Notes: generated by a model not told the origin, from the sequence alone. DNA of 64,000 nucleotides from Thamnidium elegans (GCA_025201345.1 JAIXMG010000011.1:310001-374000); one strand, 5' to 3'; positions 12,335 through 25,024 are shown, numbered from the stretch's first letter. Program-made: numbers and translations.

Positions 12335-12910
12335 ATGTCTGACGCTGCTGAAATTACAAAGTTATCCACCGGTACGTTTACTAGTGAATTTTATGGCATT
12401 TTAAAAAAGTACTAATGGGTCTAATTTCTTTTTTTTTTTAGCTGGTTTCGATGCTCGGTAACGTGTTTTTTTTATGAATTCAAAATATTGAATTCATAAA
12501 CTTTTTAATATTAACCTGTTTTATTTTTATATATATAGTTTCCCCAACACCAACCAAACTAAGCAGTACGTGTAAACACTTTACTTTGAAAGTAACAAGA
12601 GCGCTGATTTTTTTTTGATTTTTTTTTTTAAAAATAGCTGCTGGCAGAATTATGTTGATTACTACAAGTGTATCAACGCTCGTGGTGAAGACTTTGCACC
12701 TTGCAAGCAATTCTTCAGAGCTTACAATGCTTTGTGTCCTAATGAATGGGTAAGGGAGAGAGAAAGAAAAGGAGAAAGGGATTTTTTTTTTAAAAAAAGA
12801 GTGACATTATACTAATGATCTTTTTCTTTTTTCTTGACAACCCATTATAGATTGAAAAGTGGGATACTCAAAGAGAAGAAGGCACTAACCCCTCCAACTT
12901 TGAAGTCTAA
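12335..12910 (+). CDS. COX12: Cytochrome c oxidase subunit 6b (Cox12)
   Basis: Five small exons (12335-12371, 12442-12457, 12539-12565, 12638-12749, 12851-12910) join in frame to 83 aa, the usual size. The core FDARFPNTNQTKHCWQNY, then YYKC, GEDFAPC and ALCPNEWIEKWD is highly characteristic. It carries the family's CX9C plus CX10C cysteine pairs, which form two disulfides after import by the Mia40 route. The protein sits on the intermembrane-space face of complex IV and helps dimerisation. Exon 2 has only 16 nt, so gene callers may miss it. The gene converges on the F-box gene, 84 bp away. Confidence 0.93.
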
Positions 12911-12994
12911 ATATAATATTATTGTCTATTAAAAAATTTTTGTCTTAATGTCTTTATTATTTACACGATTATTATTACACTGAAAAAAATAAAT

Positions 12995-14434
12995 TTAGGT
13001 TCTTTTAGGAATACGACGTCTTTGCCACCAAATTGTATTTCCACGAATTACCGTAGATTTTGGCGTGAATTTGCTAGTCTTGTTTAAATGAGTTAATTGA
13101 TCTGACATGTCTAAATCTTGTTCTTGTTCATTTTGGTCAAGGTCATGTTTACTTGCACTACAGTCAACTAAATATTTTACATATTTACTTGTTACAATTT
13201 CTCGTTTCACGCCACCTAAACATAACGTTTGTAATCCACTGGCACCGTCTGCTTGATTTGTGTTGATTTTTTCAATTTCATTATTTACACGTTGTACTAC
13301 AACATCAAAAAATACAGAGCCAAGTGTACGTGAATCACTGATACTCATCATTTGTAAACGTGTACAATGATGAACAATCGATGTAAGGGTATTTTGTGAT
13401 ATTTTCTCTATATTATTATTAAATATACATAGTTGTAATAGTTTTTTACATCGTGCTGGAATATAACGTATTGATTTATCTGTCAATTGACATGCATTTC
13501 CGATACTGAGATACTCTAATGATTGTCCACATCGATCTGCAATTGTAGCTAAACTAGAGTCGCTAATTGGGGTAGTACCCATAATTTCTACGCTTTTAAG
13601 CTGTGGGTTCATCATAGCTAATTTACATAGTGTAGAACTTTGTATAGTCGAGCAATTAATAAATGTAATTGATTCTAGGCAACCTGATTTCAAATATTTG
13701 GCCATTTCATATACTGAATCATCGGTTTTTGGCAAATAAGAAACAAGTCGGATGGATTTTAGTTTTGGACAGTTATGGGCAAAATGTGCTAAAGGTAGGA
13801 CATGTGTGTGACCTGGTAAAGGTGGCTGTTGTGGTAACACATTTAATTGTTGCCGTGGTAAAGCATTTAATTGCTGTTGCGGTAATGCATTTAATTGTTG
13901 CTGTGGTAACCCGTTTAACTGTTGCTGTTTTTGTGGCTGTTGGAGTTGTGGCTGTGATGGTTGTTGTTGCTGTTGCTGTCTTGCCATCATAAGTTGGGGT
14001 GGTGGTAGCCTTCTAGTATTATTATTAAGATTATTATTAAGATTATTATTATTATTAGCCAACAAATGAGGTGGCGCAACTGGCCGGGTATGATGAAATG
14101 TAATTGAGATAGATAAAAGATTCGGACATAACATTGTAATTAGGAAAATATGATTTGAATTTATACAAAAATCTCTATCTGAGTGGACCAGTTCAAGTGA
14201 AGTAATAAAATTTCCATACCGAGCAGTTAAATTACTTCTAGACAAAATATGAAATATCCGTTCAAAATCTCTTTCTCTAACAAATTTAAAGTTGGACCAA
14301 AGCTTTTTAGAAGAAATAGTGTGCCAGTCTTTAGATACCAAGGACGTCTTTAAAAGGTCTGAACGATTAAGAAAGGAAAATATATGTTGAAGTGGTAATG
14401 GCGGAATGGATGCAAATCTGGCATCGCTCGTCAT
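12995..14434 (-). CDS. F-box protein with leucine-rich repeats and a Gln/Asn-rich insert
   Basis: Intronless, 479 aa. An F-box lies at about aa 9-48 (IPPLPLQHIFSFLNRSDLL..VSKDWHTISS), which would bind Skp1 in an SCF ubiquitin ligase. Downstream segments such as CPKLKSIRL, CLESITFINCS, NPQLKSVEIMG, SLEYLSIGNACQLTD and KKLLQLCIFNN are LRR-type substrate-binding repeats. Between F-box and LRRs is a low-complexity insert: an Asn-rich run and then Gln runs with four copies of a QQQLNALP-like octapeptide. Substrate unknown. The lack of introns is unusual here, since its neighbours have five or six exons. The C-terminus is basic (WWQRRRIPKRT). Confidence 0.85.
   Translation of the reverse strand: MTSDARFASIPPLPLQHIFSFLNRSDLLKTSLVSKDWHTISSKKLWSNFKFVRERDFERIFHILSRSNLTARYGNFITSLELVHSDRDFCINSNHIFLITMLCPNLLSISITFHHTRPVAPPHLLANNNNNLNNNLNNNTRRLPPPQLMMARQQQQQQPSQPQLQQPQKQQQLNGLPQQQLNALPQQQLNALPRQQLNVLPQQPPLPGHTHVLPLAHFAHNCPKLKSIRLVSYLPKTDDSVYEMAKYLKSGCLESITFINCSTIQSSTLCKLAMMNPQLKSVEIMGTTPISDSSLATIADRCGQSLEYLSIGNACQLTDKSIRYIPARCKKLLQLCIFNNNIEKISQNTLTSIVHHCTRLQMMSISDSRTLGSVFFDVVVQRVNNEIEKINTNQADGASGLQTLCLGGVKREIVTSKYVKYLVDCSASKHDLDQNEQEQDLDMSDQLTHLNKTSKFTPKSTVIRGNTIWWQRRRIPKRT
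13801..13990 (-). repeat. Coding Q-rich tandem repeat (QQQLNALP units)
   Basis: Four near-identical 24-27 bp units encode LP-QQQLNALP-type octapeptides, followed by Gln runs, inside the F-box gene. The frame is kept throughout, consistent with in-frame slippage. Confidence 0.85.
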
Positions 14435-17400
14435 ATATGTTCCTTGTCTTGATTAGAGTATCAACGCGTAGTATAAAAAGTTTGTATAAGGTAGAATAAG
14501 TGAAAGAAAGAGTGAAATAATTGTATAAAAAAAGAGAACGGAAGAAGAAAAAAAAAAAAGATTTAAAAAGATTTAAAAAAAAAATTTTAGGAGAAGGAGC
14601 GATTATTATAAAAAAATGAACTAAAAAAAAAATATATATATATATATTGTATACATGAATATATATCTTTTTTACTTTTTTTCTTCTTCTATCCCTTCTA
14701 TTCCTTCTTTTTAGTTTGTTTTTAAGGTACTGTTACTACTTTCTTTTATATTTTTTCTATCAAAAAAAAGAAAAAAGAATAGAAGAAAAGAGTCCAGAAT
14801 TATCGCTAAATGAAAAAGAATAGGTTTTCTATGGCCAATAACTCTTACAATATGTGTCGCACCAAAGCAATTTTTTCTTATGTTTCCAAATCTAGCTAGT
14901 CATTCCAGTTAGAGGTTAAATATGACACGAAGTAGCGGGATTTATCCTCACAAGAAATAGATTGTGTGACTTTTGTAATACTCTATACAATGACGTTTTA
15001 GATTAAGAATAAACTTCTTTTCACTTTTTTTTTGTTTTTTTTTTACTATCTTTTACAAACTTTTCAAATAAACGTCTCAGTCCTTTTAAACAAACCCCCC
15101 CCCCCAACGCCTTTATTAAAAAGGAGTTTTCGCAACTCTGCAAATATTCTAGATAGGAAATTGCAGGAGTAGTGTTTTAAAGGTCACGCTTGGATGAAAA
15201 CGCCAAAATGCGACTCAGGATAGCACTAGCTCCGCTGTAGAACTTATTGTTGATGCTAGTGGGGCGGCCTGACTTAATAAAAAAGAAGATCATACGGATA
15301 ATTGCCGTTATCTCAAAAGCAAATATGAAACTGTTTCGATAATATTTAAATAAATTCAAAAGCAAGGTGATTTACTACCGCGTCTACTAGCTGAGAAAAG
15401 TAATCTGTCGAAAGCTGAGCAAATTAAATGTTTAACAAACTTATTCGAATAAGAAAAATTATTACAAATAATTTCGAATTAATCTTTTTTTTTTTTTTCG
15501 GCTGTATAATTTCTGTACCTGTTAAAACTTATTCTATTAGAAACACTGTAATCCATTAAACGCGCATTCCGAATTTCTATCAGAAAGCGCTTATAGTCAT
15601 GAATAAAAGAGGTAAATCACTGTAGAATAATATTTAATGTACCTTTTTAGATATGTACGTCATTTCTAGAGTAAATTATAATCTACTCTCAATTGGGAAC
15701 GTCAGAGCGTTATTCTTTATTTAGATAATTGTCCCCCAGTCCTCTCTGTCATTTGAACTACAGTTCCCACATAAAGCGCAGTAGTACAGTGCTTCTAATC
15801 AATTTACTGACTTTTTGAAAACCCCGCCCACTTTTTGGACATTTGTGCGAATAAATCAACTAATTTTAACAAATCAATTTAACCAATTCTTGGTCAACTA
15901 TATTACAAAGGGTCTCTATTCAAACATTTAGGGGGAAAGTTTATAGAATGAGTAATTGTGTAGCTTCGCTTCACATTTCTTTGTGTATGATGAACTTTAA
16001 TTATTTTAGTACCGAAAGTTATACTTTTCAATAAAGAATATGGAACGTTATGGTGTATTAGTTTATATACGATGTTATATATCGAGAACTATTCACTTCC
16101 ATCCTCTATTGCATTTAATATTATAAATGATGGCTGCTAATACAATTATGATTTCCGATTAATAAGGGTAACTTTTATCCATTTAGAATAAGAACCTCAT
16201 GTGAATCATGACAATTCTGGAAATGTAGAAAGTGGGGGTTTCTACGTCTTTACTTCCGATGACAAATATGACGAGTAAGGTATATAGATTTTAATTGATA
16301 TATGTATGTGAAAGTAATACAGTCTACAAATGTCGTTAAAAGTGTGATATGGCAATAGGCCTTTATAAAATATATTATATGAGATACCTTATGAATAATC
16401 ATTTAAAAAGGCCTAGACATCATTCAAAAATATTCCGGCTATTACTATAGCTTTAAGAGGAACCATACGACCAAAGTTAATGCTTGTTCGCTGTCTTGGT
16501 GATGCTGCTCCAATCGCCCATATAATTAAAAATGATGCTTCTAATGCGTAAGTAAAATATAATATCGGTAGATTAAACCATAGGTGTTATTATTTCACTT
16601 TCTTTTTACCTAGATTTAGGAGAACAAATAATCTAATTTATTGGGTAATTCTTGGTACGTGCTCTATTTACACGCTCAGACAAAAAATATGTGGCTGGTA
16701 TATTTTTACAACTCAAAATACAACAAAAAAAACTCTTCGGTTTTAATTTTGATTCAAAGCTAGCTGTTCTATGATGGCTTTTCTAATGATTGACAAAAAG
16801 TATAGTACTCCCAATGATGGTAACTATGACGAAATTTTCAACTGCAAAACAACCCTGCTGACTACCTCGTTGCCAATAAAATATATAAGCTTTTTGATAT
16901 TACAAGAATAGATATTTTAGAGTTTAGAAAAACTTTCTGCATTTCTATTTTGTCTTCGTTTCATTTATTCATCTCACGACCATTATATTTGTTTTTTTTT
17001 ATAGAGCTAATACTTTATTATGTATTGTCACAGCTTTATAAACAGAAACTAAGACGTATATATATAGTGTAATATGTCTACTATTTGCAATTGCGTTCAC
17101 TTCAATTGATTTTATTATTTTCCCCTTATTGTACGTCTTTTGGGTGTAATAAAGTATATTTATGTGTACTTTACTCTATCCTACATAAACGAACCACCTT
17201 ATCGGTTGCATATTTAACTGGGGGATTTTGTATTATAATGCAGAATACAAATTTTAGGGTTTATACTTTTTTCTTTAGATTAGTATACCCCTTTAGACGT
17301 GCTTTCGAACTTTTTGGCTGATCTAGATCTATTTTTTTTTTTTTTTTGACGCCTTAATTCAGTAGATGTGGCTCATACACTCGCGTAAACTAAATTATAC

Positions 17401-17593
17401 TCGGGTATAGTAACTCTGATTTAACTGTACCTCTAATACTGTGACAGACTCTTTCCTATTATGAAATATAAATATTAAAAAAAGACATTTGTCAACGATT
17501 TTTTTTTTAGCTCAGCCTATTTCATACACATGAAGTCATTAAGCGGAAAAAGGGGATTTTTTTTTTTTTGTGCCATACCGAAAAAAACATATC
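14435..17593. other. 3.2 kb gene-poor region between the F-box gene and the GH36 gene
   Basis: The first 350 bp is the F-box upstream region, rich in AT and pyrimidine runs with a C10 tract near 15096. The rest has no complete gene. A two-exon coding-like relic at 16417-16746 is listed separately. Another coding-like segment at 16192-16274 ends at a plausible donor but its phase does not match the next piece. Confidence 0.55.
16417..16746 (+). pseudogene. Two-exon coding-like relic of unknown family
   Basis: Between a GCCTAG acceptor (ends 16416) and a GTAAGT donor (16548) lies a 131-nt segment reading FKNIPAITIALRG, then PKLMLVRCLGD and IIKNDASNA. The next acceptor ACCTAG (ends 16613) restores the same frame (AFRRTNNLIYW...), open to TAA at 16744-16746. 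The 66-nt intron and matching phase argue that this was once coding. No start codon or upstream exon in the right phase could be found, so it may be a gene fragment. I do not recognise the family. Confidence 0.3.
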
Positions 17594-20158
17594 ATGACTA
17601 GAAACCAATCACTGATATTGTACCCAGGGATACATTCTAGAACGATTACCAAGCAAAATAATGAGCTTATATTCTGTTGTCAAGCAGAACAAGAATACAC
17701 TATTGAATTGTGGTCTAATCTTACTGTGCAAAAAAATTGGATCGCCTTTCAGTTCACGAGATTACAAGATTACCATTTAGCGATCAGTACGCAACATTTA
17801 AAACCAGGCGATTACGAGTTCACACTACGCTTTAAGAAAGGAAACGAGCCTTGGTCATGGTATGGATCACCTAACAAAAACGGGCAAGTGTATATTGTTC
17901 CTTTGTTGTCAGTTACAACGCCAGTAATGCCCCAACTTTTTTTGATGGCAGAAAAAGTGATAGAATCTATGCATCTGAGGTGTTTTAAAGCGCCGTTAAT
18001 TCAAAATGCGCCTATTTCGCTTGGGAAAATAGATCAAGATGCTTACGTTGCATGTATCAAAAAAGGGTAAATTTATCATAATTATATGTAAGTACAAATT
18101 ATTAATCATATCATTAGGTCATGCTGGTTGACACCGATTGGTGGTATGACCAAATTTAAACATGATACAAATCAACAATGGCAGTTACTATTGTACAAGG
18201 AACAAGGGAATATTCATCTGTGGTTACCCGTAGCACAAACATCAGAGGCTTGGCTATCGCCAGGGATTAACAATACAGTTGATTTTCACTATAGTTTAAG
18301 TAAAGCTAGTGAGACTCATTTATTGATTGCCTCAACAACAACAGATAATTTCTATCATTTGGTTGAAACGACTTTAAATTATTACAAACAGTTTATAAAG
18401 AAACAGTCTGAAAAGATTGAATATAAAAATATACCCATGTTACAAAATTTGGGGTATTGTACTTGGAATGCGTTTGGAAAATCAATCGATAAAGAAAAAT
18501 TGTTTGATTCGTTAAATAGCTTGCAGTCAAATAATATACCTGTCAGATATGTAATCATAGATGATGGGTGGCAAGAAACCTCATATGAAAGAATAACGTC
18601 AATGGATGCATGTAAAGAAAAGTTTCCCGGCGGTCTAAAAGAGACTGTATCCGAAATTAAGTCCAAGTACCCGTTTGTTGAATCTGTGGGAGTGTGGCAT
18701 GTAAATATAAGTTCCTGTTATTTATTTCTCGATACTGATATATATTTAAAATACGTGTAGGCATTGTGGGGTTATTGGAATGGTATAGATGAAACGTTCG
18801 GTAAAGATTATGACTACTATTCAGTGACAGACAGTAAAAAAAACAAGATTGGTCTTATCGGTAACCCTAAAAAATTCTACTACGAATTCTATAGTTTTTT
18901 GAGCGACGCCGGTATCGATTTTGTTAAAGTAGATAATCAAGGCAGCTTTCAAGATCTTATGATAAAAGATAAAATATCTGTGTGGGATTCTTATCGACAG
19001 GCCATGATAGAAAGTGCCGAACAATTTTTAAAAGGCAATATTGTACACAGTATGGCACTCACACCACATATTTTATTGAACCCGATTCTATCACAAAATC
19101 ATAAATCTATATTTCGGTACCTGAAAAAGAGAAAGCTATATAAGACGGTATATTAACTTACATAATAGGAATAGTGATGATTTCTTTCCCAATGAAGATG
19201 AAAGCCATGCGTGGCATATTTATGCAAATGCTTTAAATACTTTATGGAAAACACCTGCCCTTGTTGGTGATTGGGATATGTTTCAGTCACGCCATTTGTT
19301 CGCCGAGTATCATGCAACAAGGTACCACATAACTTCTATTTTTTTTTTTTGTAAAAAAAAAAAAACTAATTGAATACAATTAGTCGGGCTATATCTGGAG
19401 GTCCTATATATATTACAGATATACCTAACGAACACAATACCAAACTTATTTATAAATTAGTTGGACAAACAAGACACTGTGGATATAATGTTCTTCTATC
19501 TAAACAATCACCGCACGCAACATTTGATACGGTATTTGGAAATCCAATGGAAAAAGAATGTGTTATTGGTTTGTACAACTTACATCGTGAAAAGGACAAT
19601 GAACTGGTGTATGGCGTGTGTGGGTTTTGGAACCCCGGACCTCATGACCTTTTGGGTGTTGTGGCAAGGAGTAAAGGATTATCTATGGCTCAAGCTATAG
19701 CATATGTGGTGAGTGGGCAGGAGAAGGGAAAACTAGTTCGGTTGAACTTGGGTAACAATGACGTACAGAGCATAGATATAACTGATAATAATGCACCATG
19801 TGTGATGAGCGTACGGGTAAAAGGATTTGAATCCTGTTTAGTATCTATCAGTACAATTCAATCGTTAGGAAATACTTCAGTTGCTTGCTTAGGATTGATT
19901 GATAAGTTCAACGGAACGGTTTCTATATCGCAAACAATATTACAACAATGTTACGAAGCGTATTTGACGCACAGAAGTAGCTGCTGCGCATTCTGGATAA
20001 ACACAAAGCCTAATCAAGTCGTATTGGACGGCCAAATTTTGGACCCTGGTGTAAATTGGAAATGGGATAATAATACAGGATTGTTGCAGTTAGACATGAT
20101 GGTAGTACCTTTAGATATAACGACAAGCGATACATTCTGTGTACAAATATACATGTAA
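17594..20158 (+). CDS. GH36-type raffinose synthase / alkaline alpha-galactosidase-like protein
   Basis: Five exons (17594-18066, 18118-18700, 18761-19116, 19169-19321, 19384-20158) give 779 aa, close to the usual 750-800 aa of plant Sip1/raffinose synthase proteins. Signatures: LGYCTWNAFG, IDDGWQ, ESVGVWHALWGYWNG (rebuilt across intron 2), DFVKVDNQ with the probable nucleophile Asp about 410, RNSDDFFP with the probable acid/base Asp about 475 (rebuilt across intron 3), and ATSRAISGGPIYITDIPNEHN (rebuilt across intron 4). No signal peptide is seen, so it should act in the cytosol. The family either hydrolyses alpha-galactosides or transfers galactose; sequence alone cannot tell which. It stands alone, with gene-poor DNA on both sides. 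Confidence 0.9.
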
Positions 20159-21899
20159 AAGCCTATTTGGTACAACATCAAAATTTCTATTTTTTATTTC
20201 CATCGAAAAAAATGCTACAAAATAAACTACTTTTTTTAGGTTAATATTTTGTTACTAGTTACGTAAAAATAATGCTATATGACAGAATAGTTTTTTTATA
20301 AAGAAAAAAGGCGGCCCTTATGCTCTAACCTGTCTAATGCGTTTCTAAAGATCATATTTTCAAAAACATTACGTTATAGTAACAAAAAAAAATCGATGTA
20401 GAGCGGCATTAATTTGCATTTCAGAACTTTTTTTTTTTTTTGTCATGGTAATTTTTCATGCTAAAAGAAGGAAACCATTTGAACCATTGGCGCTAGACCT
20501 TATACTTATAGCTTGATCAGAAATGGCAAGGTAAAATAAGAACAACTATTGAAATGACAGCAGTAAATATAATTGCAAAGAGAACCTCTTTTATTTCCTG
20601 ATAAACAGATGATATGAATTTAAACTTTGCCCTTAAAAAAAGCGCACTATACATATTTTAAAATGAGATATATTAACGACATTGAAAAAAAAAAGTGCAT
20701 CTGTCTTAATATTTTTGATACATGGTAATGTTACTTGCAGCTAACGCATATATTTTTTAATTATAAAAGAAAAGGGGAGAGAGAAAACTTGAAGGATTAA
20801 AGAGTACACAGCAACTACTTTAAAGAAATCGACATATATCGCTGGTTAAAAAAAAAAAATCGTGTTGAGCTTTTTGGTAGGACACAAAATAACAAAAAAA
20901 GATCGACATGCTGTACGCTTTACGTCATAATAAATAAATAATAGCACATTAACTGATAAACAATAGAATCTTTGATCCCGTTTCTTTATTTACACGTTAT
21001 TCGGTATATTATTCGGACTTGATAATGACATAGATCGCGGTTTGGTAATTTAGTAACGACGTATGACCTGATTTTCATTTCTCCCGAGAAGATACTTCGG
21101 AAGTGACTTACAAAAGGGATTGCTGGTAAATGTAGGGCTTTTTTTTAGGGGAATATGCAGAGAGTAGCAGTTGACCGAAACTTCGATAGTTATTTACTTT
21201 ATTTCGCTTCATTTCGAAATGAGAGCATTATCAAGAGTAGACAAGTGATCAAGCAATTTAGTCATATTTCATATAAAAATAGTTTCATTTCAAATTCTTT
21301 CTACCAAAGAAAAAAAAAAAGGGTTTTCTGTAAATAAGAAAATATATTTGTTCATGTAGTTTTTTTTTTTATTACCTCATGTGTATCTATGCATAATTCA
21401 CAACTAAAAAAATATATATAGATGATGCATATAGTTTTTCAAAAAAAAAAAAAGCTGACATAAGAAAATAAGACATTTAATTCTCAGAGTATATTATAAA
21501 CTGCAAAATTAGTCATAAAAGTAAAGAAGTAAAGGATCATTGGCGAAGCTTACGCGTAGATTAAAATGCATGCCAAAATATGGCTGTCGCACTTTACTTT
21601 TGTTAAAAATAGGATATTCAGGAACGCGCTTCGAGACTCCCCCTCCCGAGTATTATATTTACCCGTACTACAACGATAATCGAGACAATAATTTTAAAAA
21701 GAAAAAAAAAAATCTATAAAAATTTATTTTAAAAAAAAAAATCTATGAAAAAGTGCGTATATTATAACAAAATGAAGATGGGGGTAAATGAAAAAAAGCA
21801 TTAGAATACAGAAGAGAAAAAAAGGAAGATTAAAAAAAGTAAATAGTAGAGAGATATTAAAAATAAATAGTAATTTGTGTCTTTTTTTTTTTTTTTTTT
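20159..21899. other. 1.7 kb intergenic region; no gene seen
   Basis: This is the shared 3' flank of the GH36 gene (plus) and the P-type ATPase (minus), which converge. AT-rich with many T and A runs. No supported coding exon, RNA gene or repeat larger than homopolymers. Confidence 0.6.
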
Positions 21900-24800
21900 C
21901 TAGTCGTCATTATGCTGAAGTTCATATTCATCGTCTTCGATAGCACCAGAATCCATAGGTTTCAAGAAAGTACGTTTGGCTAATTTGAAAGCCTCACCGT
22001 AAACAATAATAAAGAGAATCAAACCGATGTCAAGACCCCACTATATAAAAAAAAAATTAGTATATTGTATATAAAATAAAAAATTTAAGAGTACATACCT
22101 CCCACGAAATAGCGAGCATACGGAAGCCATCAATAGCGACTTGAGGGATATAGATAAAGAGACAAAGGGTAACAATATCAAACAAGAAAGTATAAGTGAA
22201 AGTCTTGGAGCGAAGAGTTTCAGCAATACCGGCCTTATTCCATTCGCAGTTACGATAACTACGACAATGAACCATAACAATTAAAGAAGAGAAAGTGAAA
22301 GCGACCAAGAGAGAAGTACGACCTCTATAGAAGGAATCACAAGCGCCAGCGACATAGTCGGAATCACAGTTGATACCACCAACACCATTACCCAAGGTAT
22401 AAAGAGGTACGAAGAAAGCGACCATACAAACAATAGCAATACCAATAGAATAAGCAATGGTGTCCATAATAATTTCTCTGTTAAAGATACTTTCAGTAGG
22501 AGGACGAGGGGGTTCCTTCATAACGGTTCTAGAGGCAGGTTGAGTACTAAGAGCACCAGCGGGAGGAGTAATAGTGACATAGATATAAATCATTTGAAGA
22601 GTAGACATGGGTGCGGCACTACGACCAGCGGGATCACGGACAGCCAAGCAGACTAAAACGACAATAGCCAAACCAAACAACAAAATCCAGTAGTACAAAA
22701 GGAAACGTTGCATGTTTTGGTAGATACGACGACCTTCGGCAATAGCACGAATAATGGTAGCAAAGTTATCATCAGTCAAGATAATATCAGAGGCTTGCTT
22801 AGCAACATCACTACCGTTTTTACCCATAGCGATACCAACATCAGCAATACGAAGAGAAGGAGAATCATTGACACCGTCACCAGTCATGGCAGCAATATTG
22901 TTACGACGAGCAGAAGCTTGAATCATCTTAACTTTGGTTTCAGGAGAACAACGTGCGACAACAAGAGGTAAATCAATAAGGTTATCAATTTCTTCATCCG
23001 TCATAGCATCGAAAGCAGTACCGGTCATAACAAGACGTTTGATTTCGGCATCGGACATGCTCTTTTTCAAGATATTGATTTCTTTAGCAATAGCAGTAGC
23101 AGTAATTTCATGATCACCAGTGAGCATATGAACAGAGATACCGGCACGATGAGCTTCACTTACAGCTTGTCTAGATTCCTTTCTAGGAGGATCATAAATA
23201 CCGGTGAGACCAAGGAAGATAAGATCACGCTCAACGTCATCGCGACTACCTTGTTGAAGTTCTTCGGCAGTAACATCGGCGGGCAAATCCAATTTGCGGT
23301 AAGACATACCCATGACACGCAAACCCTTAGAGGCCAAAGAATTGACGTTCTCCAAGACGTTTTGGCGGTCTTTTTCAGTAGGCAAGTTATTACAGAGTTC
23401 AATCACACGTTCAGCAGCACCTTTCGTAAAGACGTAAACCAAGCCAGTGTTCTTGTCTAAACAGATGGTAGACATACGTTTAATAGTAGAATCAAATTGG
23501 TATTCAGCAAGAAGTTCCCAACCGTTAGCAGCCAATTCAGGTTTACCCATACCGAACTTATGAGCAAACACTTGTAAAGCAACTTCAGTAGGGGCACCAC
23601 TAGCAACCCAGTCATCAGAGTCAGATTCTTTGGTTTCATCTAAAGGCGTCTTTTTATCGTCTTCAATAACAACCTCGTCATTCTCACGAGGGTAGATACT
23701 AGACATGTTACAGAGAGCCGCACAACGGACTAAATGAGCAACATCAGGCGACAAACTCTTCTTATCGACGTACTCGGCATCAACATCATCACTGATCTTG
23801 TCACATAAACGGTCGTGGGTACGATACACATCTCCGGTAGGAGCTAAACCATTAGGAGTTACATAAAAGAAGCCTTCCAAGGGAGTCCAGAAGCGAACGA
23901 CCACCATTTTAGCCATAGTCAAGGTACCAGTCTTATCCGAGAAAATATTGGTAACTGAACCAAGAGTTTCAAGACATTTTAATTTACGAACAATGGCCTT
24001 TTGTCTCGTCATTTCTTTACCACCCAAGACAAGTGTAACAGTCATGACGGTGGTTAAACCAGCAGGTAAAACAGAAAGAGCCGCAGTCATGGCGTACATG
24101 CCAGTATCATAATCAGCCTTAAATTTAACAGAAGCCAACACGATAATAACAGAGACTACAGAGGCAACCAGTAACAAGAAATACATCTTGTCAAGACTCT
24201 TTTGAAGACGGGTACGATCGCTGTCACTGCCATCACTTAATTTGGAAGCAACTTTACCAATTTCGGTGTGCATACCGGTAGCAGTAACAATAGCTTGACC
24301 TCTACCTTTAGAAATAATAGTAGAAGAATAAAGCATATTAATACGATCACCGAGAGGTTCATCTAATGACAGCAGTTAAAAGTTAGTTTTTTTTTTTTCA
24401 AGAAAAAAAAAAAGTATTTATATATTTAGTCTTTTTTTTTGTCTTACCTGGCTTTTCAAGAACAACTAACTGTTTAGCAACGGGAAGAGATTCACCCGTC
24501 AATAAAGCTTCGTCAGACTCCAAGTTAGAAACATAAATCAATCTAGCGTCAGCACCAACAGAATCACCTTCTTTGACCAACAAAATATCACCGGGTACGA
24601 CTTCGCGACTAGGAATTGATTGTTCGACACCATCACGAATGACATCAGCGGTAGGAGAAGATAAGTTACGAAGAGCAGCTAAAGTTTGTTCTGCAGCATA
24701 TTCTTGCGAGAAACCAAGGTATAAATTCAAAATAGCAATAAACATTAATAAGGATCCAGTGATATAATCTGCTAAACAGTAAGATGCAATAGCCAGGGCA

Positions 24801-25024
24801 ATAAAAATCCAATTCATTACATCAAGTAGTTGACCGATCATGACTTTAACCCAAGCAGGTCCACCGTCGGCCGATAACTCATTGAAACCGTATTTGATAT
24901 GTCTAGCATCGATCTCTTGTGTAGAAAGACCTGCTTCTATACTAGTGTCAAAATGCTTCGCAACCTGTTCTATCGATTGCGTATGGTAAGCAGGTTGTAC
25001 CATCACCTTTTCTTTATCAGACAT
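21900..25024 (-). CDS. P2D-type (Ena/ACU-like) cation P-type ATPase
   Basis: Three exons (25024-24448, 24362-22099, 22040-21900) give 993 aa, normal for the family. The cation ATPase N-terminal domain is at aa 10-80. The actuator TGES motif follows (DEALLTGESLP). The phosphorylation site SDKTGTLT has Asp about 335, with KGAAERV in the nucleotide domain and MLTGDHEITA, then MTGDGVNDSPSL, in the P domain. About ten membrane helices are visible. The best fit is the fungal P2D group (Ena Na+/K+ efflux pumps and ACU alkali-cation uptake pumps). Helix 4 reads VLPAGL where Ca2+ and Na+/K+ pumps have PEGL. The last exon encodes an acidic tail. Substrate and direction cannot be fixed. Confidence 0.88.

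Noticed and set aside
13669..13992. Plus-strand Val/Ala-rich frame of 107 codons
   Set aside because: Antisense of the Gln-rich repeat in the F-box gene.
22708..23460. Plus-strand frames of 80-116 codons inside the P-type ATPase
   Set aside because: Antisense shadows of a strongly conserved gene; no domain and no start context.
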